Positions 1 to 6,510 of a stretch of 17,687 bases of DNA are shown piece by piece. Each line of letters opens with the position of its first letter. The first letter of the stretch is position 1. A program made the position numbers and the translations under genes. The notes beneath the pieces are model-generated. The model was not told the origin of the DNA. It did not search any database and was given only the letters and a program-made list of their open reading frames with translations. The stretch is from NCBI GenBank assembly GCA_020060215.1, contig JAGVAP010000058.1, forward strand, positions 1 to 17,687, given 5' to 3'. This DNA is from Deltaproteobacteria bacterium (GTDB taxonomy: Bacteria; Desulfobacterota; DSM-4660; Desulfatiglandales; HGW-15).

Positions 1-289
1 CCCTCAGGAAGGTGACCCGGATATGCATGCCCTGCTGCAGGGCGTAGGCCGTGGCCAGGTAGATCACGTAGAGGAAAAGATAGGTGGAGACTTCCGTGAT
101 CCAGATCGTGGGGCTTCCCAGGGCGTATCTCATGAACACATCGACGGTGATCGAAAAGGCCATGAAGAGAAGAACGAGACCCGACAGGGTTGCACAGGCG
201 GTGTTCACCTTCTTCAACTTGAGCCAGAAATTTCGTACGACGCTGTCTTCCATTGCTCTGTTCTCCGGATGGGCTGGAGAGCGCGCCAT
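1..289 (-). CDS. dctQ: TRAP transporter small permease (DctQ family), truncated by window edge
   Basis: This is the N-terminal part (about 96 residues) of a four-helix TRAP small permease, an inner-membrane subunit that joins the large permease DctM for sodium-driven carboxylate uptake. The reading frame is open to base 2. After a basic N-terminus (WLKLKKVN), a hydrophobic helix (LSGLVLLFMAFSITVDVFMRY) carries the DVFMRY motif typical of DctQ. A second segment, TEVSTYLFLYVIYLATAYAL, leads into GMHIRV, matching the family's conserved GxHIRV region. The ATG at 289 lies one base past the preceding stop codon, with GAGGTG just upstream. An in-frame ATG at 253 with GGAG nine bases upstream is equally plausible and removes 12 residues. 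It follows amh1 closely, so it is probably co-transcribed with it and with dctP. dctM would be expected beyond the left edge. Confidence 0.88.
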   Translation of the reverse strand, partial: MARSPAHPENRAMEDSVVRNFWLKLKKVNTACATLSGLVLLFMAFSITVDVFMRYALGSPTIWITEVSTYLFLYVIYLATAYALQQGMHIRVTFLR

Positions 290-290
290 C

Positions 291-1310
291 TTACACCTCG
301 ACCCCGACTCTTCCTGCGTTTTCGAAGTAGATCCTGTTCCGATCCTCCCGGCTCAAAGAGAGGTTGTCCAGGAAGCGCATGCATTCCACCGAGTCCTCGT
401 AGGGGTAGTCGGTGGCCAGGAGGATCCTCTCGGAGCCGACCGCTTCGTAGGTGCATTGGAAGGCGCCCTTGAAGTAATTGCCGCTCGTCGTGTAGTACAC
501 GTTCTCCCTGAGGTAATCGCTGGGCTTTCGCTTCAGCTTCGGCGTGGCCTCCGGATCGAACCACGGCTTCAGGTACGCAAAGTCGATCCGATGCATCAGG
601 AACGGCATGCCCTCGCCGTAGTGTCCGAGCATGATCTTGAGATCGGGATAGCGGTCCAGGACCCCGCTGTAGATCAGCCGAACCATGGTGATGCAGGTCT
701 CGATCCCGAATCCGAAGGGCGGCCCCGCCAGCACGATGCCGTACTTATGGAGCTGCGGGATGTTCGGGACGGCCGGGTGAAGATAGACCGCCGCACCCAG
801 CTTCTCCGCCCTCTCCAGGATAGGCCAGAATCTCGGCTCGTCGAGAAACTCGCCGCCATAATTGGAGTGGGTCTTCCATCCCTTGAATCCCAGTTTGGTC
901 ACGGCCCGCTCCAGTTCATCCGCGGCAGCCTCGGGACTCTTGGGAGCAAGGGCCGCAAACCCGACGAAACGGTCCGGGTGTCTCTTCACGGCCTCATGGA
1001 GGACGTCGTTGGCCTCTCTCGCCATGGACGTACCCAAGGCCGGGTCGAACTGCTCGACCCCCGGGGACGTGAGGCTCAGCACCTGCACATCGATACCGGC
1101 CTGGTCCATGTTCTGCAGCCTGCCTTCACCCAGGTCCAGAAGCTTTTCCACCAGAGGATCCCCCAGCGGCTCTCCGACACCCGGAGCATAGAAGAGGCGC
1201 CGCCTCCCGGTGTTCGGGTCCTCGCCGTAGCGGGGGTATCCCTGGTGCCGGCCCATGTAGTCCATGTACTCTTTCGTGATGAAATGGGTCTCAAAATCGA
1301 TCTTCTTCAT
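291..1310 (-). CDS. Amidohydrolase-2 family protein, gamma-resorcylate-decarboxylase-like (Amh1)
   Basis: This 339-residue TIM-barrel protein belongs to the amidohydrolase-2/ACMSD group, which includes metal-dependent non-oxidative decarboxylases of hydroxybenzoates. All expected active-site positions are visible. E7-x-H9 (FETHF) replaces the usual HxH, as in gamma-resorcylate decarboxylase. H178 sits in YLHPA, H230 and E233 in LGHYGEGMPF, and D301 in LATDYPYE. Spacing between these residues matches that enzyme as I recall it (E8, H10, H164, H218, E221, D287). The start ATG at 1310 has a modest AAGGG seven bases upstream. It lies between the TRAP genes dctP and dctQ, so its substrate is probably what the TRAP system imports, such as an aromatic or unsaturated carboxylate. 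A decarboxylase is the best guess. Hydrolase or hydratase activity is possible, and the substrate is unknown. Confidence 0.88.
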   Translation of the reverse strand: MKKIDFETHFITKEYMDYMGRHQGYPRYGEDPNTGRRRLFYAPGVGEPLGDPLVEKLLDLGEGRLQNMDQAGIDVQVLSLTSPGVEQFDPALGTSMAREANDVLHEAVKRHPDRFVGFAALAPKSPEAAADELERAVTKLGFKGWKTHSNYGGEFLDEPRFWPILERAEKLGAAVYLHPAVPNIPQLHKYGIVLAGPPFGFGIETCITMVRLIYSGVLDRYPDLKIMLGHYGEGMPFLMHRIDFAYLKPWFDPEATPKLKRKPSDYLRENVYYTTSGNYFKGAFQCTYEAVGSERILLATDYPYEDSVECMRFLDNLSLSREDRNRIYFENAGRVGVEV

Positions 1311-1362
1311 CGGACGGCCCTTTCAATCGAGCGAGACTGGGGTATCGCACGTGGTCGCAAGA

Positions 1363-1450
1363 GTGTCCAGCGTTCGGTGTCCACCCTTCAGAAAACCGGA
1401 AGAACTCCTCTTGGTCTCCCTCCTGAACCCTGAACCCCCGAACGCTGAAC
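1363..1450. repeat. Inverted heptad-repeat element 1 (amh1/dctP gap)
   Basis: This element fills most of the gap between dctP and amh1. The left part reads in 7-base steps (GTGTCCA, GCGTTCG, GTGTCCA, from 1363). The right part reads CTGAACC, CTGAACC, CCCGAAC, GCTGAAC (1423-1450). CAGCGTTCGG at 1368-1377 is the exact reverse complement of CCGAACGCTG at 1438-1447. Inner TTCAG (1387-1391) pairs with CTGAA (1423-1427), leaving a 31-base core. It could form a long imperfect hairpin in the transcript. No T-run follows, so it is not a classical terminator. Confidence 0.7.
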
Positions 1451-1460
1451 CCTCTTTCAG

Positions 1461-2480
1461 CTACTTATCCCTGAACTGCTCCAGCACATCCATGAACTTC
1501 TTGCCGACGGATCCGGACACCTTTTCCACTTCCGGGTAAAGGGAGTAGGCGTCCTTGAGGTAGTTCGACCGCTCCTGGGGAGTCAGTTCGTGGATCTTGC
1601 CCCCTTTTTCGAGGACTCCCTTCTTCACGTCTTCGTAGTACTTCACGGTCTCTTTGAAGGTCCAGGGCTTGGTCTCGTTCACCGCGGCGGTGAAGATCGC
1701 CTGGTCCTCCTTGGTCATGGCTTCCCACTTCTTCAGGTTCATGGTCACGTTTTCCACGTTGTTGCTGAAGTTGGTGTCCGCGTGAAAGGGCGCGACCTCA
1801 TGGAGCTTCAGCCCGTAGATGATGTCCCAGATCAGCATGTACCCGTCGATGACGCCCTTCTGGAGGGCCACATAGAGCTCGCCCGGGCTCAGGAACACGG
1901 GGCTGGCCCCCCACTTCTTCCCCAACTCCGATTGCCACCGTCCGCCCAGCCGGATCTTCTGCCCCTTCCAGTCCTCAGGGCTCCTGAGGAACTTGCTCTT
2001 GTGGGGGAAAACCACCGAACCCGAGTACTGGATCAACACATGATGGATGCCTTTGGTCTTCAGGTATTCCGTCATGAGCGGTTCGACCGCCTTTTCCATT
2101 TCCAGGTGTTTGTCCAGTCGGTAGGCGCCGTAGACCTCGAAGATGCTCAGCTCCGGCAGCTTGCCCGTGACAAAGGAGACCGGTCCGGTGGAGATGTCGG
2201 CGATCCCCCTGGCCACGGCTTCCACGTACTGGGGCTTCTTGATCAGGGAGCCGCCGAAGAAATACTCGAACTTGATCCTCCCATGGGTTCTCTGCTCGAC
2301 GAGGTCCCCGAAGTGCTTGATGGTCCGCGCCTTCATATCCCCGGGGGGGTTGTCGATCGCGGCCTTGAGGACGAGGGGGTCCTTCTCACTATAGGAAAAC
2401 GCAGGCCCCGACGAGGCCAGGATAGCGGCCACCAGACCCGCAAAAACGAGAAATACCAACCCTGCTCCGCGCTTCTTCAT
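1461..2480 (-). CDS. dctP: TRAP transporter substrate-binding protein (DctP family)
   Basis: This is a periplasmic solute-binding protein of a TRAP transporter, 339 residues. The ATG at 2480 is chosen because GGAGG lies six bases upstream and a signal peptide follows at once: KKR, a hydrophobic stretch of about 17 residues, then a GPAFS-type cleavage site near residue 29. A longer reading to 2540 adds 20 residues and hides the signal peptide. Family hallmarks are WKGQKIRLGGRW, with the conserved Arg that normally pairs with the substrate carboxylate, and VALQKGVIDGYM, matching the usual ALQ-G-vDG motif. The mature protein ends near KFMDVLEQFRDK. It sits between two amidohydrolase genes, with dctQ further downstream, so the TRAP genes are interleaved with catabolic enzymes. 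The ligand is probably an organic carboxylate; which one cannot be told. Confidence 0.93.
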   Translation of the reverse strand: MKKRGAGLVFLVFAGLVAAILASSGPAFSYSEKDPLVLKAAIDNPPGDMKARTIKHFGDLVEQRTHGRIKFEYFFGGSLIKKPQYVEAVARGIADISTGPVSFVTGKLPELSIFEVYGAYRLDKHLEMEKAVEPLMTEYLKTKGIHHVLIQYSGSVVFPHKSKFLRSPEDWKGQKIRLGGRWQSELGKKWGASPVFLSPGELYVALQKGVIDGYMLIWDIIYGLKLHEVAPFHADTNFSNNVENVTMNLKKWEAMTKEDQAIFTAAVNETKPWTFKETVKYYEDVKKGVLEKGGKIHELTPQERSNYLKDAYSLYPEVEKVSGSVGKKFMDVLEQFRDK

Positions 2481-2515
2481 TTCACGCCTCCTTCCTGCAA
2501 AAGGGTGGAATTTGC

Positions 2516-2536
2516 GTGGATCCCTTCCGGGTCCAC
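2516..2536 (-). promoter_or_regulatory. Small stable hairpin between amh2 and dctP
   Basis: In the transcript, GTGGA-CCC pairs with GGG-(A)-TCCAC around a GGAA tetraloop: eight pairs and one bulged base. It lies 12 bases after the amh2 stop codon and 36 bases before the dctP start. No U-tract follows directly. A plausible role is a processing or stability element that lets the binding protein be made in excess over the enzymes. Function is inferred. Confidence 0.45.
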
Positions 2537-2547
2537 TCACGACACGC

Positions 2548-3504
2548 CTACTTGATCCTGAGCATCTCCTTCGCGTTCCCCCCGAGGATCTTGGCCTTTT
2601 CCTCGGGCGGAATGTACATCGACTTCACGCAGGCCAGGTTCTCACGAATGAAATCCTCTCCCCCTTCCGCGCCGAAAGGATAGTCCGATCCGTAGAGCAT
2701 GCGCTCCGACCCGAAGAACGCGTACCCGCATGGAATGGCCCCCTGGGTACCGTCCACGGCGGTGTCTCCGTAGATATGGGACCAGTATTCGGTGATGGGC
2801 CTCGGCAGTTTGTCTTTGAGGAACTTGTTGACGTTGGCCTCGATCCTGCGTTTGAAAAAGGGGATGTAATTGCCGAGATGGTGGGTCACGATCTTCAGGG
2901 TGGGGAACCGGTCCAGCACGCCTCCGAAGATGAGGCGCCACACGGCCTGGGTGCCGTCGTAATCCCACCCGAACACGTGCAGGAATCGGTACCCGTGATC
3001 CATGTCCATCAGCGGAGAGCACTCCCAGTGGGTGCCATGGATCAGGATGGGGAGATCGTGCTCGGCCACCTTCTCATAGAAGGGGTCATACTCGGGGGAG
3101 TCCAATCCCTTTCCGTTCTGGCTGGAAGAGATGGTCACCCCCCGGCAGTCGAGCTCCTGGATCGAGCGCTCCAGCTCCTGCATGGCGCTCTTCATATCCA
3201 GGAGAGAGATGATGCAGATATTGACGAACCGGTCGGGGTAGGCCCTGCAGAGCTGAAAATTGTCGTCGTTGGACAACCTGCAGATTTCGGCCGCCTCAGC
3301 CGGGCTCCAGCCGAGGAGGATCGGGGTGGTCTGGCTGATCGCCTGGATGTCGACGCCGTACTTGTCCATGAGCCCCAGCCTCACCTCGGGATCCCCGTTC
3401 CCGCGCGGATACGGGAACTCCTTCCCGTCCCCGTAGTAGCGCCCCTTCTCCACCATCTTCCCGACCCTCTTCGAGATGTGATGCGCATAGATGTCAATGA
3501 TCAC
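2548..3504 (-). CDS. Amidohydrolase-2 family protein with altered active site (Amh2)
   Basis: This 318-residue metal-dependent TIM-barrel protein is of the same broad family as Amh1 but clearly divergent from it. The start is the GTG at 3504, which has GGAGG eight bases upstream and gives MIIDIYAHH. Key positions are Y6-x-H8 at the end of strand 1 (where Amh1 has E7-x-H9), H156 (LIHGTHW), H209 (VTHHLGNYIPFF) and D274 (YGSDYPFG). The Glu of the LGHxGE motif is Asn (N212). Losing both acidic residues argues for different chemistry or substrate from Amh1. The start overlaps the end of iclR by 11 bases, indicating translational coupling, and dctP follows. Decarboxylase, hydrolase or hydratase activities are all possible. 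The family assignment is firm and the reaction is not. Confidence 0.87.
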   Translation of the reverse strand: MIIDIYAHHISKRVGKMVEKGRYYGDGKEFPYPRGNGDPEVRLGLMDKYGVDIQAISQTTPILLGWSPAEAAEICRLSNDDNFQLCRAYPDRFVNICIISLLDMKSAMQELERSIQELDCRGVTISSSQNGKGLDSPEYDPFYEKVAEHDLPILIHGTHWECSPLMDMDHGYRFLHVFGWDYDGTQAVWRLIFGGVLDRFPTLKIVTHHLGNYIPFFKRRIEANVNKFLKDKLPRPITEYWSHIYGDTAVDGTQGAIPCGYAFFGSERMLYGSDYPFGAEGGEDFIRENLACVKSMYIPPEEKAKILGGNAKEMLRIK

Positions 3505-4348
3505 GATGAGACCCTCCTCTTCTTCCTGAATGTGGATCCGTTGGTTCAGTGCGATGACTGCTTCCCGAGACCTTCACGCGTAGCGGGCTCTTCGGTAGGC
3601 CGTTGAACCCCAATTGGTGCGACAGGGTCCAGGCCCCTTCCCGCAGCGCGAGCTCGACCCTTTTTTCCTTCTTGTGGTTGAATCGGATCGTGGGTATGGG
3701 GATGACGATGGATGCGTGGACTCGGCCGTCGGCATCGAAAACCGGCATGCCCATGGCGACCACGCCCTCATTCAGCTCTTCGCGGCAGTACGCGACCCCT
3801 CCGGCGCGAATCGCCTCCAGCTCCTTTCTGAGCGGCCTTGCATGGGTGATGGTCTTCTTCGTAAAGGCTTTGAACGGTACCATCGACAGGTACTTCTCGA
3901 TCTCCTCCTCGGGGAGATGGGCGAGAATGGCCTTGCCCGCAGCCGTGGCATGGAGGGGCGCCCGGTCTCCGATCTGGATGACCGACCGGAGGGGCCTGGA
4001 GCAGTCCTCCCTGCAGATCATCAGGACGTCGTTCTCCCTCCGGACGCCGATCTCCACACACTCTCCCGAGTCGCTCACCAGCTTCCTGAGAATCGGCCGA
4101 CCGAGCTGGACCACGTCGATGCCCGCGAGATATCGCTTTGCGATCACGAGGATCTGGGGCCCGAGCAGATAGCGTTTGCGGTCCGGGTCCAGGCCCAGGT
4201 AATCCTGCGATACGAGATCCGACAGGAGAAGCGACAGGCTCCCTTTGGGGATCTTCAGGATGCCGGCGATTTCGCTGTGCTTCAAGCCTGAAGGGCTCGA
4301 AGAAACGGCTTCCAGGATCTGAAGGGCCCTATGTGCGGATTTGACCAT
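3494..4348 (-). CDS. IclR-family transcriptional regulator
   Basis: A DNA-binding, small-molecule-responsive repressor or activator of 284 residues. Residues 1-65 form the winged helix-turn-helix (SAHRALQILEAV, then HSEIAGILKIPKGSLSLLLSDL). An effector-binding domain occupies about 75-250, with typical IclR segments RDCSRPLRSV-like, PLHATAAGKAILAHLP, GGVAYCREELNEGVVAMGMPV and ASIVIPIPTIRF. The ATG at 4348 begins right at the domain; a GTG at 4360 would add four residues. Neither has a clear Shine-Dalgarno sequence, suggesting weak translation. The last 25 or so residues are an Arg/His/Ser-rich tail beyond the usual IclR end (these proteins are usually 250-270 residues), and this tail overlaps amh2. 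It leads amh2, dctP, amh1 and dctQ, so it probably controls uptake and breakdown of the TRAP substrate and its own expression through the adjoining palindrome. Confidence 0.93.
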   Translation of the reverse strand: MVKSAHRALQILEAVSSSPSGLKHSEIAGILKIPKGSLSLLLSDLVSQDYLGLDPDRKRYLLGPQILVIAKRYLAGIDVVQLGRPILRKLVSDSGECVEIGVRRENDVLMICREDCSRPLRSVIQIGDRAPLHATAAGKAILAHLPEEEIEKYLSMVPFKAFTKKTITHARPLRKELEAIRAGGVAYCREELNEGVVAMGMPVFDADGRVHASIVIPIPTIRFNHKKEKRVELALREGAWTLSHQLGFNGLPKSPLRVKVSGSSHRTEPTDPHSGRRGGSHRDH

Positions 4349-4365
4349 GGCAGCTTGCACGAGGA

Positions 4366-4392
4366 GTTTACATATGTGAACTGTGTTTACAT
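4366..4392. promoter_or_regulatory. Probable operator of the IclR regulator
   Basis: GTTTACATATGTGAAC at 4366-4381 is a 16-bp palindrome with one mismatched pair, centred on ATAT. A further half-site, GTTTACAT, repeats at 4385-4392, 19 bases away (about two helical turns). It lies 18 bases upstream of the iclR ATG and just downstream of the predicted -10 box, so a bound protein would block early transcription. AT-rich palindromes next to the gene are typical of IclR autoregulation. The identity of the binding protein is inferred from position. Confidence 0.6.
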
Positions 4393-4402
4393 GCTGGTGC
4401 CA

Positions 4403-4431
4403 AGGTTACGCGTCTTTTTCAGTCTTGTCAA
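4403..4431 (-). promoter_or_regulatory. Sigma70-type promoter for iclR-amh2-dctP-amh1-dctQ
   Basis: On the minus strand a perfect TTGACA (-35, at 4426-4431) is followed after exactly 17 bases by TAACCT (-10, at 4403-4408; weak, but with the conserved TA and final T). Transcription would start near 4396, immediately before the palindromic operator. This is the best promoter match I found in the intergenic sequences of the window. Confidence 0.6.
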
Positions 4432-4470
4432 CCAAAAGCGGGCGGAAAATGCCGGATACCCTGATCAAGA

Positions 4471-4519
4471 TCCGCCACCAAAGACAAAAAGGACGACGAC
4501 TTCGTGTCTTCGTGGCGGA
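4471..4519. repeat. Inverted repeat/hairpin after livM
   Basis: TCCGCCACCAAAGAC (4471-4485) and GTCTTCGTGGCGGA (4506-4519) are near-perfect inverted arms around a 20-base loop. The right arm is itself a short tandem repeat (TTCGTGTC, TTCGTGGC). It begins four bases after the livM stop codon, so it probably ends or stabilises the liv transcript. There is no U-run as in a classical intrinsic terminator. Confidence 0.6.
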
Positions 4520-4522
4520 AGT

Positions 4523-5467
4523 TTACTTCCGACGGGGCGACAGGATCTCGAACCCAAGTCTCTCCTGCAGGCTTCCCATGATCCCCTTGGGTGCAAGGAG
4601 GATGACCGCGATGGCGATGACCCCCAGGATCAGCATGCTGACGGAAAAATACTCGGCCAGGCTCTGGGAAAGCAGGACAAAGATGAGGGAGCCCACGATG
4701 GGGCCTTCAATGGTCCCGATCCCTCCGATGATCACGATAAAGACGAGCTTGACGGTCCAATCGATGGCAAAGGCCTTGTAGGGCTGGATGAACACCTGGA
4801 AGACGTACAGGATGCCCGCCGTTGCGCCGGTCACAAAGGCACCCAGAAGAAAACAGTAGAGTTTCGATCGGAAGACCTTGACCCCCATGGTCTCCGCCAC
4901 GGCGTCGTCGTCCCGCATGGCCATCAACCCCAGTCCCAGCCTCGAGCGCAGGAGCACATACACCAGGATCACGGAGCCGACCCCGACGACGAAGGCGCCA
5001 TAGTAGATCTCTTCCATGGAGATCGGGGAGGGGGGTTTGACGAAGAGGCCGATCCCGTACTTCACATATTTCCAGTTGCCGAACCAGATCAGGAGGGTCT
5101 CCGCGAAGATCCACGTGCCGATGGCGAAGTAGACCCCCCTCATCCTGAAGATGAAGAGGGACATGAACAGGGCCAGCAGGCAGGAGAAGGCCCCGCCGAT
5201 GAGCACACTCGGCCAGAGGGGCACGCTGTAATAGTTGCAGAGGACCGCCACCGTGTAGCCTCCCAGGCCGATGAAGGACTGCTGGCCGAGCGAGATCAGG
5301 CCCGAGTAGCCCGCGAGGAGATTCCACATCTGCGACAGCGCCAGATAGAGGCAAAAGAGGAGAAAGAAGAGAAGGACATACTCGCTGCCCCAGACAGGAA
5401 CCGTCCCCAGCGCCAGGACGATGATTGTCAGCACGAACCATCTCCACCTTCTCATCATCTTCTCCAT
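4523..5467 (-). CDS. livM: Branched-chain amino acid-type ABC permease LivM
   Basis: This is an inner-membrane permease of a HAAT-family ABC importer (branched-chain amino acids, but also aromatic acids, amides and urea in this family). It has 314 residues and about nine hydrophobic segments. The LivM signature is WNLLAGYSGLISLGQQSFIG at about residues 48-67. The cytoplasmic coupling loop contains GLMAMRDDDAVAETMGV, which contacts the ATPases, and the C-terminal segment has FIVIIGGIGTIEGPIVGS. The ATG at 5467 follows AGAGGG closely. ATGs at 5458 and 5455 preceded by GGAGAAG are alternatives that hardly change the protein. livH ends four bases upstream, so the two subunits are translated together. 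A hairpin follows the stop codon. Confidence 0.95.
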   Translation of the reverse strand: MEKMMRRWRWFVLTIIVLALGTVPVWGSEYVLLFFLLFCLYLALSQMWNLLAGYSGLISLGQQSFIGLGGYTVAVLCNYYSVPLWPSVLIGGAFSCLLALFMSLFIFRMRGVYFAIGTWIFAETLLIWFGNWKYVKYGIGLFVKPPSPISMEEIYYGAFVVGVGSVILVYVLLRSRLGLGLMAMRDDDAVAETMGVKVFRSKLYCFLLGAFVTGATAGILYVFQVFIQPYKAFAIDWTVKLVFIVIIGGIGTIEGPIVGSLIFVLLSQSLAEYFSVSMLILGVIAIAVILLAPKGIMGSLQERLGFEILSPRRK

Positions 5468-5471
5468 CCCT

Positions 5472-6335
5472 CTATACCCTTCCGAATATCCCTTGGGGCC
5501 TCAGGGCCAGCACGATCAGCAGTACGACATACCCGCAGAACAACTGGAACCCGGGACCGAACACCTGTGCCCCCAGGAGCTGAGCGACCGCCAGGATCAG
5601 TCCGCCTGCAAGGGTGCCTTTCATGCTTCCCAGCCCCCCGATCACGACGACCCCGAAGGCGATGATCAGATACTGGGGGCCCGTGTGCGGGTAAAAGGTG
5701 AAGGTCATGCCCAGCAGCACGCCCGCCACCCCGGCGGTCATCATGGCGATCCCCATGGCCTTCGCATAGATGTTCCGCGTGTTGATGCCCATGAGCCGTG
5801 CGGCCACCTCGTCGTCCGACGCGGCGCGAATGGCCCTCCCCATATACGTCCGTTGAAAGAAGAGGTAGAGGGCCACGATGACCGCCAGCCCTGCCGCAAA
5901 GTCCACGAGGTACATGACCGGGATGCTCACGTACCCGGTGAGAGGGATGGATTGCACGGCGATGCTGGTCTTGAGGCTTCTTGCGTCGGGCGTGTAGATC
6001 AGGAGCAGCAGGTTCTGCAGGATGATGGAGATTCCGAACGCGACCAGGAGAGGGGGCTCCATGGCCTTTCCAAGCACCCGGTTCAGGAGAAAACCCTGGA
6101 CGAAGAAACCGACGAAATACATGACCGGCACGACGATGAGGACGGTCCAGACAGGATTCACCCCGAACAGGGACACTACGGTGAGCGCGAGGAAGCTGGC
6201 CAGGATCATGAGATCGCCATGGGCCAGGTTCACCAGCCGGACGATACCGAACATGGTGGACATGCCGATGGCGATGATCGCATAGAGGCCGCCCAGCAGG
6301 ATTCCGTTCAGGATCGGTTGTGCGTAGGCTTCCAT
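5472..6335 (-). CDS. livH: Branched-chain amino acid-type ABC permease LivH
   Basis: This is the second inner-membrane permease of the HAAT ABC importer, 287 residues, normal length. Typical LivH segments are GLLLGGLYA-like ILLGGLYAIIAIGMSTMFGI, LVNLAHGDLMILASF, and the coupling loop MGRAIRAASDDEVAARLMGIN. The C-terminal region has FGVVVIGGLGSMKGTLAGG and LRPQGIFGRV. It pairs with LivM to form the translocation channel. The ATG at 6335 is preceded only by a weak GGGG, so initiation may rely on coupling or be inefficient. A 175-base gap holding heptad element 2 separates it from livF, unlike the tight livH/livM spacing, so expression of permease and ATPase genes may differ. Confidence 0.96.
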   Translation of the reverse strand: MEAYAQPILNGILLGGLYAIIAIGMSTMFGIVRLVNLAHGDLMILASFLALTVVSLFGVNPVWTVLIVVPVMYFVGFFVQGFLLNRVLGKAMEPPLLVAFGISIILQNLLLLIYTPDARSLKTSIAVQSIPLTGYVSIPVMYLVDFAAGLAVIVALYLFFQRTYMGRAIRAASDDEVAARLMGINTRNIYAKAMGIAMMTAGVAGVLLGMTFTFYPHTGPQYLIIAFGVVVIGGLGSMKGTLAGGLILAVAQLLGAQVFGPGFQLFCGYVVLLIVLALRPQGIFGRV

Positions 6336-6410
6336 GTGTACCCCAGAGCCAGTGATCAGCCCGGCCGGTGGCTGGTGCCCGTTATGATCGAACAGGATAC
6401 TTTACAGGAC

Positions 6411-6488
6411 GTCAGGTCTAGGGGTTTTCAGGTGTCGGCCGGGTAGTCCATCAGTTTCCTGGACAGCTGAACACTGAAACCCGAAACC
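6411..6488. repeat. Inverted heptad-repeat element 2 (livH/livF gap)
   Basis: The left arm reads in 7-base steps GTCAGGT, CTAGGGG, TTTTCAG, GTGTCGG (6411-6438). The right arm reads GCTGAAC, ACTGAAA, CCCGAAA (6466-6486). GGGTTTTCAGGTGT on the left is the imperfect complement of ACACTGAAACCC on the right (6471-6482), leaving a core of about 30-35 bases. It has the same design as the elements at 1363, 11745 and 15170. Nothing else is recognised in the remaining gap sequence. Confidence 0.6.
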
Positions 6489-6510
6489 TCTACAGCGATG
6501 TACCCTGCAC

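Noticed and set aside
84..1433. 449-codon plus-strand frame opposite amh1 and dctQ
   Set aside because: It lies opposite two well-supported genes and shows no family motif.
4331..5665. 444-codon plus-strand frame opposite livM and the iclR promoter
   Set aside because: Extremely Asp/Glu/His/Gly-rich composition, the mirror of hydrophobic membrane codons. It is antisense to livM.
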